Assembly: GCA_964651045.1 (NCBI GenBank)
Contig: CAZYVD010000003.1
Location: forward strand, 25,867 to 89,866
DNA: 64,000 bases
Direction: 5' to 3'
Source: CAZYVD01 sp964651045
Lineage (GTDB): Bacteria > Zhuqueibacterota > QNDG01 > DSAB01
This document shows, in pieces, positions 24,193 through 33,278 of the stretch (positions are counted from its first letter, which is position 1; each line of letters opens with the position of its first letter). A model generated the notes under the pieces. The model was not told where the DNA came from. It saw nothing but the letters and a program-made list of their open reading frames with translations, and did no database searches. The position numbers and the translations under genes are program-made.

Positions 24193-25734
24193 ATGCATAG
24201 AGATCAGAAATATTTTACTGGAACGGCTCAACCAATTGGCAGACATGCACTGTTTATTGTTCTTGCTCTATATGTCTCTCTCTGGATCGTATATCCCAAG
24301 CAGTTTATTGCATCTGATCCATGGGCATATTCTCTTCTTGCACATAGAGTGACTCAGGGAAATTTTTTGGGCTCAATCGCCAATCATGTTACGACTCACA
24401 GACTGGCAGTATTTCTTCCTGTATCTCTATTCTATAAAATATTTGGTGTGAATATATTTTCAACAAATTTGTGGCCTCTTATATCTACACTAATCATCAT
24501 GGTAGTTGTATGGTCGTCGCTTTCGGAATATCCAAGCAGGATCTTTGCACTTCTCTTCTGCTCAACCAGTGTGTTGCTCTTCAAACAGTCGGTCTCTCTG
24601 TATCCAGACATAATCGCAACATCTTTCATGGCGCTTTCTTCACTTTTTCTGTTTTATCGAAAGAAAGTTCTTGATAAAAAGTTCTTAAACACATTTTATC
24701 CAGTGCTTGCTGTACTCTTTCTATTTATTGCATTCATGGCCAAGATGAGCGCTTACTGGGTCTTGCCACTATGGATATATGCTTTTATCACAGATTTGAA
24801 GGAGAGCAACTACAACCTCATAAGGAGGTTTTATTTGCCTGTCGTTATTTCTGCGCTTGTTGTTGCTACTTTCTATTTTGTGATTTGTGATTTAATATGG
24901 GGAAATCCTCTGGCCCGTTTCTACAGCATCCAGAACATATCTACGCATCATCTCTGGACATGGAAAGAGCTTTCTTTGATTACTCTTTTCAAGAGATTTA
25001 CAATCTGGCCAGTGAGGCTTTTTCTTTCCACTTATGGTATAATCCCGATTCTCTCCCTCTTCTCTATCTGGATTCTTCCCCGCAGGCTGAGGTTCTGGGC
25101 ATGTTATGTTTTTTCCACTCTCCTTTTTTTCTGGTTTGGAACGACCAGTTTTACTACCTATCAACCGATGCCCATGTTTCCAAGAATGACTCTGCCTCTA
25201 CTTCCCGGCATGGCGATTCTTGCTGGACACTCTGCTGGATGGCTATTTGTGAAATTTAAAAATGCTGGCCATTTAAACACAAAAGTTGTTTTTCTGATCT
25301 TCTCTCTCATCATATCTCTTCCATTTATTGTTTATGCATTTTCATGGCCTTCGAATAAGGCGTCAGAATCGCATGCAATGAAGATCCTATCAGATAGGGT
25401 TTATGCTGAAAAGAATAGAAAGTTTTTACTGCTCTGCTCAGATGTTCGCAGTCCAAAATCACTCCAATTCTATTTTCAATACAGCTATCCAAAAAACCTT
25501 GATGTTGTGTTTATGGGGAATGCTTCTGAAAGAAGAATCAAAGAGAGCGACGTGGTCATGATTTTTTTACATGTCAGGCGTTCTGAGTTTCTGTCCACTA
25601 CTTTTAATAAAAAAAATTATGATCAAAAGATCAGAGAACTAGATCTTAAAAAAATATTTTCGGAAAATGGTATCATGCTTTTCGAATGCAGAAACAGGGC
25701 GGATCTGATAAGAGTCATAACAGAAAACGAGTAG
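24193..25734 (+). CDS. Membrane glycosyltransferase-like protein (GT39/PMT_2 type)
   Basis: Polytopic membrane protein of about 513 residues with some ten to twelve hydrophobic helices, roughly residues 15-410, and a soluble C-terminal tail of about 100 residues. The early loop SDPWAYSLLAHRV, with an acidic residue between the first two helices, is typical of lipid-linked sugar transferases of the PMT_2/ArnT fold. These enzymes move a sugar from polyprenyl phosphate to protein or lipid on the outer face of the inner membrane. No full signature allows a substrate call. The ATG at 24193 is chosen; TTG at 24181 is possible, and neither has a good ribosome site. It converges with larC, 17 bases away. 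Confidence 0.68.
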   Translation: MHRDQKYFTGTAQPIGRHALFIVLALYVSLWIVYPKQFIASDPWAYSLLAHRVTQGNFLGSIANHVTTHRLAVFLPVSLFYKIFGVNIFSTNLWPLISTLIIMVVVWSSLSEYPSRIFALLFCSTSVLLFKQSVSLYPDIIATSFMALSSLFLFYRKKVLDKKFLNTFYPVLAVLFLFIAFMAKMSAYWVLPLWIYAFITDLKESNYNLIRRFYLPVVISALVVATFYFVICDLIWGNPLARFYSIQNISTHHLWTWKELSLITLFKRFTIWPVRLFLSTYGIIPILSLFSIWILPRRLRFWACYVFSTLLFFWFGTTSFTTYQPMPMFPRMTLPLLPGMAILAGHSAGWLFVKFKNAGHLNTKVVFLIFSLIISLPFIVYAFSWPSNKASESHAMKILSDRVYAEKNRKFLLLCSDVRSPKSLQFYFQYSYPKNLDVVFMGNASERRIKESDVVMIFLHVRRSEFLSTTFNKKNYDQKIRELDLKKIFSENGIMLFECRNRADLIRVITENE

Positions 25735-25751
25735 CCCTCTTAAGAACAACT

Positions 25752-26939
25752 CTAGTCTTTATTTTTTTTAAAAATCTTTTCCTCTGCTATTCTCTTTATC
25801 TCATCATGGATCGTGCGGATCGGTATTCCGTGTCTTTTTGCAATCCTCTTGCACTCCTCATATTCGGGCGCAACATATCTCTGGGATTCATTGAAAAATC
25901 CTATCTTTACCTTTACATCTCCCCACCGACTTTTTACCTTCTCTATTTTTCTACTGAGAATCTTTCTCATCTTCAAATCTGATATTCGCACACCAAATGT
26001 AGTTGTCTGACGAAATACTATGCCTGTCAATTCGTCGGTTTTCTCTGGAGGTGAAATTATTGTTAAAATTATGCCTGGACGATTTTTCTTCATTATTACT
26101 GGTGTAAGAAACACATCTCTTGCACCAGCTTCAAAGAGTTTATCGATTATATAGTCGTAAAATTGGGGATTCATGTCGTCTATGTTTGTCTCAATCACCC
26201 TTACAGCGTCTTCATCGATCCTATCTGACCGCTCTCCAATGATCACTCTCAGAACATTTGGAATCGAATAGTTGCGGCTTCCCAGCCCATATCCCGTTTT
26301 TTCTATTACCATAGAAGGCAGATGGCCAAACCTATGGCACAGGGTTGTAATGATTGCTGCTCCTGTTGGGGTCACCAGCTCGCCCTCTATTCCAGTAGAG
26401 TATACCGGCACACCCTTGAGTAGTTCGACAGTTGCTGGAGGGGGCACTGGAAGTGTGCCGTGAGAACATGTTAGGGTTCCTCTTCCCACTCGAATGTTTG
26501 ACGCAAAAATCCTTTCTATTCCCATCGACTCAAGACCGATCAGTGCACCGACAATATCGATTATGGAATCTACTGCCCCTATTTCATGAAAGTGCACATC
26601 TTCTATTTCTGTGCCGTGTATACGGGCTTCCGCCTCTGCTAATTTTTTAAAGATGACCTTCCCATCCCTTTTTATTTTATCTTCGAGTCTGCTGTTATCG
26701 ATGAGATCAAGGATCTCGTATAGGTTTCTCTTTTCATGTTTCTCGGTTGTTTGTACAATAAACCTTGTTCCAGCGATTCCCTTTCGCTTCGATCTCTTAC
26801 TAGTTATTTTATATCCAGCAAGGTCCAGTTTAAGCAGTTCCTCTTTGAGCTCCCCGACCTTAAGGCCCGCATCTATCAATGCTCCGATTATCATGTCTCC
26901 GCTTATTCCTGAGAAGCAGTCGAAATATGCTATTTTCAT
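25752..26939 (-). CDS. larC: Nickel-pincer cofactor nickel insertase LarC
   Basis: CTP-dependent cyclometallase of 395 residues that inserts nickel into the pincer nucleotide made by LarB and LarE, giving the cofactor of lactate racemase and related enzymes. Family marks: the start MKIAYFDCFSGISGDM, VHFHEIGAVDSI, VPVPPPATVELLKG-type proline stretch, TPTGAAI, ETNIDDMNPQ and the C-terminal KIGF/APEYEECKRIA region. It is a single full-length frame, whereas in some species larC is split in two by a programmed frameshift. I set the start at 26939, with AAGGAGAG ten bases upstream and one base after the larB stop. Last gene of a three-gene run. Confidence 0.95.
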   Translation of the reverse strand: MKIAYFDCFSGISGDMIIGALIDAGLKVGELKEELLKLDLAGYKITSKRSKRKGIAGTRFIVQTTEKHEKRNLYEILDLIDNSRLEDKIKRDGKVIFKKLAEAEARIHGTEIEDVHFHEIGAVDSIIDIVGALIGLESMGIERIFASNIRVGRGTLTCSHGTLPVPPPATVELLKGVPVYSTGIEGELVTPTGAAIITTLCHRFGHLPSMVIEKTGYGLGSRNYSIPNVLRVIIGERSDRIDEDAVRVIETNIDDMNPQFYDYIIDKLFEAGARDVFLTPVIMKKNRPGIILTIISPPEKTDELTGIVFRQTTTFGVRISDLKMRKILSRKIEKVKSRWGDVKVKIGFFNESQRYVAPEYEECKRIAKRHGIPIRTIHDEIKRIAEEKIFKKNKD

Positions 26940-26940
26940 T

Positions 26941-27735
26941 TTAAGAGTCTCTCCTTTTGCCTTTGCTTCCACACATACTATTGATTAGGCTTGCAAGATA
27001 TCCAGCACCAAATCCGTTGTCGATATTTACAACGCCTATTCCAGGTGCACAGCTATTTAACATTGTTAATAAAGCAGAGAGGCCATTAAAGTTTGTACCA
27101 TAGCCTATGCTTGTAGGAACTGCAATTACAGGTTTATCTACCATGCCTCCTACAACTCCAGGAAGGGCACCTTCCATCCCTGCCACGACTATTAGAACTG
27201 TTGCAGTAAAGAGCTTCTCCCTGTTGTAAAGCAGCCTGTGAATTCCTGCTATGCCAACATCATAGAGCCTTTCGACACGATTTCCCATTACCTCTGCAGT
27301 TACTGCTGCCTCCTCTGCAACTGGAATGTCTGCTGTTCCTGCCGATACAACAAGTATTGTTCCCTTTGTCTTCACTTTGGGTATTTTCCCAATTACAACC
27401 GCTCTTGCATCCTTGTGATACTGCACCCCCTCAAGGTCATCTTTTATCGAGAGATAGACATCCTCATTTGCTCTGAGAGCGAGTATGACAGAATTTGTAG
27501 AAGCCATTTTTTTCACTATCTCTTTTATCTGGTCATTGGTCTTCCCCTCGCAAAATATCACTTCGGGAAATCCCCTTCTCAATGATCTGTGTGTATCGAT
27601 TTTAGCGAATCCGAGCTCCTCATACGGCAGGGATCTTAATCTTTCCATGGCATCTTCAACAGTTAAATCACCTTTCTTTACCTGTTGAAGCAATCTTTTC
27701 ACCTGGTCTCTATCCATTTGTTTTGATGACCTCAT
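26941..27735 (-). CDS. larB: Nickel-pincer cofactor carboxylase LarB
   Basis: Enzyme of about 258-264 residues that carboxylates and AMP-hydrolyses nicotinic acid adenine dinucleotide, the first step of the pincer-nucleotide pathway. The PurE-like C-terminal domain has SAGTADIPVAEEAAVTAE, ERLYDVGIAGIHRL, VAGMEGALPGVVGGM and IAVPTSIGYG; the N-terminal part has IDTHRSLRRGFPEVIFCEGK, known for substrate binding (shown here only as family marks). It overlaps larE by 26 bases if it starts at 27735; an ATG at 27717 gives a shorter overlap, and the ribosome sites do not decide. It is followed at once by larC. Confidence 0.95.
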   Translation of the reverse strand: MRSSKQMDRDQVKRLLQQVKKGDLTVEDAMERLRSLPYEELGFAKIDTHRSLRRGFPEVIFCEGKTNDQIKEIVKKMASTNSVILALRANEDVYLSIKDDLEGVQYHKDARAVVIGKIPKVKTKGTILVVSAGTADIPVAEEAAVTAEVMGNRVERLYDVGIAGIHRLLYNREKLFTATVLIVVAGMEGALPGVVGGMVDKPVIAVPTSIGYGTNFNGLSALLTMLNSCAPGIGVVNIDNGFGAGYLASLINSMCGSKGKRRDS

Positions 27736-28528
27736 TCATGCTTCCACTCCTGTAGCCTTCAAGATCTAGCGTGACATATGTATACCCTAGTTCTTTAAAT
27801 TTAGAGACCACCATCTTGGAGAAATGTTCATCGGAAAACCTCTCTATTTCTCCTCCTCCAATCTCGATCCTTGCAACTGTTTCGTGGTCCCTTACCCTTA
27901 CCTGACTCAATCTGTTATCTATAAGAAATTTCTCTGCCATTTCAACTCTTTTTAACTTTTCACTTGTAATTTCCGATCCATAGGGAATACGAGTTGCAAG
28001 ACATGCTATCTGCGGTTTGTTCCATGTCGGCAGGTTCATCATCCTTGATAGTTCTCTGATCTCCTCTTTTTTTAGGCCTGCCTCCTCCATTGGACTGCGG
28101 ATCTTGAGCTCTTCAAGGGCAAGCCTTCCCGGTCTGTAGTCATTAAGATCGTCATAGTTCGATCCATCTGCAACAAACTCAATTCCCCTCTCGGCTGCTA
28201 TCCTTTTAAGTTCCTTGAATATCATTTTCTTACAGTGATAACATCTCCTGGGTGAATTTTTTAAAAACTCATCATTTCCCATAACACCACTTTTTATGAT
28301 TATGTGATTTATCCCGCATCTTTTTGCAAATCGGCTTGCCATTTCGAGTTCTCGCGATGGATGAATCTCCGATGCATCTGTTACTGCAAGAACTTTTTCT
28401 CCAAGAAGATCATGTGCTGTCTTGAGAAGGAGAGTACTGTCTGTTCCACCTGAAAAGGCAACAACAAGAGAATCCATCTGGCAGAGAATTTTCTTAAGTT
28501 TTTTGAATTTGTTTTCAAGAAGATTCAT
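27710..28528 (-). CDS. larE: Pincer-nucleotide sulfur transferase LarE (three-cysteine type)
   Basis: ATP-pyrophosphatase-fold protein of 272 residues that adds sulfur to the LarB product. The PP-loop SGGTDS is at residues 26-31. Cys176 (IACLATRIPYG) stands at the same number as the sacrificial cysteine of the Lactobacillus plantarum enzyme. In addition Cys96 and Cys99 (RCYHCKK) form a CxxC pair. LarE proteins with these three cysteines are known to hold a [4Fe-4S] cluster that carries sulfur, making them catalytic rather than sacrificial. It is first in the larE-larB-larC run. No larA-like racemase is seen in the window, so the enzyme that uses the cofactor must be elsewhere. Confidence 0.94.
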   Translation of the reverse strand: MNLLENKFKKLKKILCQMDSLVVAFSGGTDSTLLLKTAHDLLGEKVLAVTDASEIHPSRELEMASRFAKRCGINHIIIKSGVMGNDEFLKNSPRRCYHCKKMIFKELKRIAAERGIEFVADGSNYDDLNDYRPGRLALEELKIRSPMEEAGLKKEEIRELSRMMNLPTWNKPQIACLATRIPYGSEITSEKLKRVEMAEKFLIDNRLSQVRVRDHETVARIEIGGGEIERFSDEHFSKMVVSKFKELGYTYVTLDLEGYRSGSMNEVIKTNG

Positions 28529-28743
28529 AAGATATTGGATATAGATTATTTATAAGAATAACTATTTTTTAGATTAAAATCAATGAATTTTTAAATCCCA
28601 TTTATTTATTGATTCAAAATAAAATATCACACAACTTGGTGTCCCAAGTACAATACAAACTTTTTTATTATCTCCAAATTTTAAGTTGCAAAGTAGGTTC
28701 TTTTCTTTTAACTTAAAAATGTATAACTATATAGAGGTTTTAA

Positions 28744-29379
28744 ATGCCAATTTATTTTAATTGCAAAAAAAAGAAGAAGAAACCCAATCGCTCTTTAAAG
28801 TCACTGATTTTACCCGCTGCTTTAATTGCAGCAGCGCTTTCTTTCTCTTTTTCTTTTATATATAATCAAACCTCAAGTCTAAAAACTGTGAAACTGCGAT
28901 CAAACTGCACATCACTTTCAAGGACCGAAGCAAAGAGGATGGTTACTCAAAAGGGCTTTTTTGACAAATACTGGAATAAATCTGGTGGATTTGAAAATAA
29001 ATATGAAACGAAAAAAAATAAAAATACAAAAATAGTAATAGATCACGCCACAAATTTGATATGGCATCAATCGGGTTCAAATGACTTTATGAATTTAAAT
29101 GAAGCAATGGAATGGATAAACAAATTAAATAAAGATAAATATGCAGGAATAAATTCATGGCGTTTACCCACATTAGAAGAGGCTTTATCAATTTTGGAAA
29201 ATCACAAGATGAACGGCAACCTTTACATTGATCCAGTTTTCGATGGTTGGCAGTGGTGCATTCTAACAGGGGATACGCTTGATATCAATAAAATTTGGCT
29301 GGTTGCTTTTTCCGGCCGGATCGACTGGTTTGATTCAAATGTAAGAATAAACTATGTACGTCCAGTTAGCTCAATGTAA
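28744..29379 (+). CDS. DUF1566 (Lcl C-terminal) domain membrane-anchored protein
   Basis: Protein of 211 residues with a basic N-terminus, one hydrophobic segment (residues about 21-41) and a C-terminal DUF1566/Lcl domain. The domain is recognised from VIDHATNLIWHQSGS, LNEAMEWINKLN-KYAG-NSWRLPTLEEAL and the closing YVRPVSS. Such domains occur in exported, surface-associated proteins and are related to fibrinogen/collagen-like adhesin tails and to DUF323/FGE-like folds. Anchoring rather than cleavage is likely, as no signal-peptidase site is clear. Ligand and role are unknown. It stands 33 bases before a beta-lactamase-family hydrolase on the same strand. Confidence 0.75.
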   Translation: MPIYFNCKKKKKKPNRSLKSLILPAALIAAALSFSFSFIYNQTSSLKTVKLRSNCTSLSRTEAKRMVTQKGFFDKYWNKSGGFENKYETKKNKNTKIVIDHATNLIWHQSGSNDFMNLNEAMEWINKLNKDKYAGINSWRLPTLEEALSILENHKMNGNLYIDPVFDGWQWCILTGDTLDINKIWLVAFSGRIDWFDSNVRINYVRPVSSM

Positions 29380-29411
29380 ATCGATACAAATTTTGATTTA
29401 ATGGATGCAAT

Positions 29412-30950
29412 ATGAAGAGCATATTTCAATTTCCATTCAAAAATCTTTCCAGATTTTTCAAGATTTTTTTAACCGATGTTCTGTTAATTTTCTTTTTAAT
29501 CAATTGTGCAGATCAAAAGACAGAAAATAGATCTACTCCATTTAAAAGACTTAATGAATTTAAGGCATACCTTCAAAAAAGAATGGAATCGACCAGAACA
29601 CCCTCTATTTCAATTGCTATTTCACGGAAGGGCAGGATTTGTTATGAGGAATCTTTCGGCTGGGCTAATCGCGAGAAAAAGATTGTTGCAACGCCTCATA
29701 CCATCTATTCAATAGCATCCGTTTCAAAACCGATGACTGCCACGGCAATGATGATTCTTGTTGAACGAGGATTAATCGACTTGAATGAATCTGTCAATTC
29801 CTATCTTAGAGATACAGGGCTGAGCCCATGCAATGGAAATGCTGCAGATGCAACCATAGCACGCCTGCTGCATCATACTGCAGGCCTTCCAACCATCTGG
29901 AACTTTTATTTTGATGGTGGTCAAATCAAACGTCCCAGCATTTCAGAGTCGATTAAGAAATATGCCATTATTACTTCGCCACCAGGAACCGTTTATGAGT
30001 ACTCCAATTTAGGATATGGAATCGCCGAATATATCATTGAACTGGTCTCTGGCACAAGTTTCAAGCATTTTTTAAAATCCGAAGTTTTTGAACCGCTCGG
30101 TATGCATCGGTCATTTGTTATTACCAATAAGGCTGAGTATGATTCGACTGCTGCAAGATATCTGGAAAATAAAAATAGATCACCATTCTATGAAACGATG
30201 TCCAGAGGTGGCGGTGGAATTTGTACCAGTGTTCATGATCTTCTGCTTTTTGGTATGTTCCATCTCAAGGATCATCTGCCTGATCAAAAAAGAATAATCA
30301 GCGACAGTACAATCGATTTAATGCAGTCGAGTGTTGATCCTGGAGTACCAGACAGTCCCTACAAACTTGGATGGGATGTCAAAGAAATGCTCGGATATCG
30401 GGTTGTAAGTCATGGTGGCGGTATGCCTGGAGTATCATCATTTTTGATGCTTGTTCCTGCGGAAGATGTAGCGATCGCCATTTTGTGTAACGGTACCTAT
30501 CTTGATTTATATGAAATTGGTCGGCTGATCCTCCGCCTCATGTTGCCAAAGAAGGAGAATAGAGAGTCAAGTTCGGATAAAGAAAAGATCGGTTCAGAGG
30601 GAGCAGGGTTCCCATCACAGGAGTTTATTGGTCAATGGAAGGGTGAAATCAGGACAGATGAAGGCCGGATTCCTATAAAACTGCACATTGATGATGCTGG
30701 AAAAGTAATACTGACCCTGATTAACGAAAATAGGAGATGTGAACCTATTGAACCTTTCTACTATAAACAGGGCACTTTGCGAGGAAGCTTTGATTTTGAC
30801 ATACCGACCAAAGATGCGTCCCTGTGCCGCCATAAAGTATACATGAGTTTGAAACCATATGAAAATAGATTAATCGGTTATGCGGCTGCTGTTTCATACA
30901 GGGTCGAGGTTTTTTACCTCCCCTATTATATTACGCTTGAGAAGATATGA
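29412..30950 (+). CDS. Serine hydrolase, beta-lactamase class C/S12 family (lipoprotein)
   Basis: Exported serine hydrolase of 512 residues. A lipobox-like FLINC with Cys32 follows the hydrophobic leader. The catalytic domain (about 50-375) has the S-x-x-K motif Ser103-Val-Ser-Lys106 and the Tyr-x-Asn motif in YEYSNLGYG; HGGGMPG stands for the third motif. Residues about 395-510 form an extra beta-rich C-terminal domain starting at FIGQWKGEI, common in this family. Likely substrates are D-amino-acid peptides or esters rather than beta-lactam drugs. It is one of three family members in this 12-kb region; the others are at 37012 and 40215. Confidence 0.88.
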   Translation: MKSIFQFPFKNLSRFFKIFLTDVLLIFFLINCADQKTENRSTPFKRLNEFKAYLQKRMESTRTPSISIAISRKGRICYEESFGWANREKKIVATPHTIYSIASVSKPMTATAMMILVERGLIDLNESVNSYLRDTGLSPCNGNAADATIARLLHHTAGLPTIWNFYFDGGQIKRPSISESIKKYAIITSPPGTVYEYSNLGYGIAEYIIELVSGTSFKHFLKSEVFEPLGMHRSFVITNKAEYDSTAARYLENKNRSPFYETMSRGGGGICTSVHDLLLFGMFHLKDHLPDQKRIISDSTIDLMQSSVDPGVPDSPYKLGWDVKEMLGYRVVSHGGGMPGVSSFLMLVPAEDVAIAILCNGTYLDLYEIGRLILRLMLPKKENRESSSDKEKIGSEGAGFPSQEFIGQWKGEIRTDEGRIPIKLHIDDAGKVILTLINENRRCEPIEPFYYKQGTLRGSFDFDIPTKDASLCRHKVYMSLKPYENRLIGYAAAVSYRVEVFYLPYYITLEKI

Positions 30951-31188
30951 ATATTAATTCCTGTTCTACAGGGGCATGAGCACTTGAAAAACTCAAATCT
31001 CTGATCGAATATGATATTTATCCTGTTAATGGGGATGAAGGGTCTTCTTGTTTGGTGCGGGGTATTATACAGGCAGAGATCAAAATGGTATTAACATTTT
31101 ATATTTGTTGTGAGATTAACTCTGCAATCTACTTGATAATAGATGTTTCCAAATATTAATTAATATCAAAATCTCTATGGCCCTGCAA

Positions 31189-33144
31189 ATGAAAAAGATT
31201 GTGATAATGTCACTGTTATTTATCTCATTTTCTGCCATTTCATCTGCTCAACCACCATTTCATAAAGGGTTTAATTTGTCCCGATGGTTTGAAAAACCAA
31301 GTGCACAGCGGATTCAGTTCACACGTTTTACAATGGATGACTTTATAAACATAAAAGATTTAGGCTGCGATCATATCCGTCTGCCGATACACTTTTTCAA
31401 CATGACCGGAGAGGGACCCGATTATCAAATAGATCCTCTTCTTTTTACCTTTCTCGATCAGGTCATCAACTGGATTGAAGATCTGGGTCTGTACCTGATC
31501 CTGGACAATCACAGTTTTGATGTAAATATAAATACATCTCCTGAAATATTAGACGAACTGATAAAAGTATGGAAGCAGATTGCCCAAAGATACAAGGATC
31601 GCTCCGAGTTAATATTATACGAGATTTTGAATGAACCCCATGGCATTGCCGATTCTACATGGAATCGAATGCAGAAAGCTGTAGTTGATTCGATCCGTTC
31701 AATTGATAAGAAGCATACAATAATAATCGGACCTGCATGTTGGAACAGCTATCAAAATCTGAAATATATGCCCGAATATAAAGATAAAAATCTAATCTAT
31801 ACTTTTCATTTCTACGAGCCGTTTCTGTTTACTCATCAGGGTGCAACCTGGGTAACACCGCCAATGGACATTGCAGGAGTACCGTTTCCTTATGAGGAGT
31901 CGCGGATGCCTGAGCTGCCGGAAAAATTAAAAGGAACATGGATCGAATGGAGATATAATAATTATCCTGAAGAGGGAACCAATGAGTGGGTTAAATCACA
32001 GATAGACATTGCCGTTGAATTTTCTAACAAAAGAGGGGTTCGGATATGGTGTGGGGAGTTTGGAGCTTATATCCCGAACAGTACCACATCAGACAGGGCA
32101 AGGTGGCTGGAGCTTGTGAGAACATACTTTGAAGAAAACAATATAGCTTGGACAATGTGGAACTATGCGGGAAACTTTGGTATATTCGAACCAGGAACAG
32201 CGTGTCAGTTTGATTATGATATTAATATACCAATTGTAGAAGCTCTTGGACTTAATGCTCCTCCGCAGAAAGAATTCAATATACTGCCTGACACAACAGG
32301 ATTTACAATTTATGATGATTATATTGGAAATCGCATCTATTATTCAAACTGGATATCCTCTGGCACACTGAATTACTACTGTACTGAAGATCCTGCACAG
32401 GGAATATTCTGTATTAAATGGGAGGGAGCAGGGCTATACAACAGTGTAGGATTCTATTTTGCCCCTGTACGGGATTTCTCCTATTTAGTTGATATGGGAT
32501 ATACCCTTAATTTCTATGTAAAGAGTTCTTATAAAAATCTCAGGTTTGATGTGAGGTTTATAGACACAAAAACAGATGATCCTGATGACCACCCGTGGAG
32601 GCAGAGGTTTATAATTGATAGTACTGTCTGCGCATGGGATGGCAATTGGCATGAGCTTCAAATACCTTTGAGCAGTTTCAGGGAACACGGATCCTGGGAT
32701 AATGACAGATGGTATGAACCTGAGGGTCTGTTTGACTGGACAAGGATTCAGAGTTTCGAAATAGTTGCGGAACATCACAGCCTGGCCGGTGTGGATATTA
32801 GAATAGATGATATTAAAATTGCCCTGCCAGCTACAAATGTACAGGATGAAAAAAGCAGTAGGCCTGAAACCTTCATATTATATCAGAACTATCCAAATCC
32901 ATTTAATTGTGAAACAAAAATAATGTTTAAAATTGCAGAGCCATGTGATGTACAATTGAAAATTTATGATATACAGGGACGGCAGATATACAGGATCAAT
33001 AAGAAGATTTCAAAATCAGGTGTAAATTCAATATCATGGAAAGGTATTGATTTTTCAGGAAATCGGGTAAGTAGCGGTGTATATGTGTATAGAATATCAG
33101 CCAGGGGGAGATCTTGCTTTGGCCGGATGGTTTTATTAAAGTAA
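31189..33144 (+). CDS. Secreted GH5 endoglucanase with CBM-like and T9SS-like C-terminal domains
   Basis: Secreted glycoside hydrolase of about 651 residues. The signal peptide is MKKIVIMSLLFISF...SSA. The GH5 catalytic barrel (about 22-355) has the acid/base Glu149 in ILNEPHG and the nucleophile Glu290 in WCGEFGAY. Residues about 365-550 form a beta-sandwich resembling CBM11/CIA30 carbohydrate-binding modules. The last 90 residues, starting ILYQNYPNPFN and ending GVYVYRISARG, are a FlgD-like Ig module of the type-IX-secretion C-terminal class. The substrate is probably cellulose or another beta-glucan. The ATG at 31189 is chosen over 31177 because it begins a standard signal peptide; no strong ribosome site is present for either. 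A hairpin terminator follows. Confidence 0.92.
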   Translation: MKKIVIMSLLFISFSAISSAQPPFHKGFNLSRWFEKPSAQRIQFTRFTMDDFINIKDLGCDHIRLPIHFFNMTGEGPDYQIDPLLFTFLDQVINWIEDLGLYLILDNHSFDVNINTSPEILDELIKVWKQIAQRYKDRSELILYEILNEPHGIADSTWNRMQKAVVDSIRSIDKKHTIIIGPACWNSYQNLKYMPEYKDKNLIYTFHFYEPFLFTHQGATWVTPPMDIAGVPFPYEESRMPELPEKLKGTWIEWRYNNYPEEGTNEWVKSQIDIAVEFSNKRGVRIWCGEFGAYIPNSTTSDRARWLELVRTYFEENNIAWTMWNYAGNFGIFEPGTACQFDYDINIPIVEALGLNAPPQKEFNILPDTTGFTIYDDYIGNRIYYSNWISSGTLNYYCTEDPAQGIFCIKWEGAGLYNSVGFYFAPVRDFSYLVDMGYTLNFYVKSSYKNLRFDVRFIDTKTDDPDDHPWRQRFIIDSTVCAWDGNWHELQIPLSSFREHGSWDNDRWYEPEGLFDWTRIQSFEIVAEHHSLAGVDIRIDDIKIALPATNVQDEKSSRPETFILYQNYPNPFNCETKIMFKIAEPCDVQLKIYDIQGRQIYRINKKISKSGVNSISWKGIDFSGNRVSSGVYVYRISARGRSCFGRMVLLK

Positions 33145-33216
33145 GGATTTAACTTATATAATTTTGCTGCCTGTATATATTAATAATCCTTTAAATTAGG
33201 TTGATCTAAATTTCTA

Positions 33217-33242
33217 AACCCAGGGGCAAAAGCCCCTGGGTT
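33217..33242. terminator. Bidirectional terminator hairpin
   Basis: AACCCAGGGGC (33217-33227), loop AAAA, then the perfect complement GCCCCTGGGTT (33232-33242). It lies between converging genes (GH5 and C69 peptidase) and is AT-rich on both sides, so it can stop transcription from either side. Confidence 0.85.
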
Positions 33243-33278
33243 ATCTGTAATTTTCTAAAGTCCCCTCTTTTAACAGCC

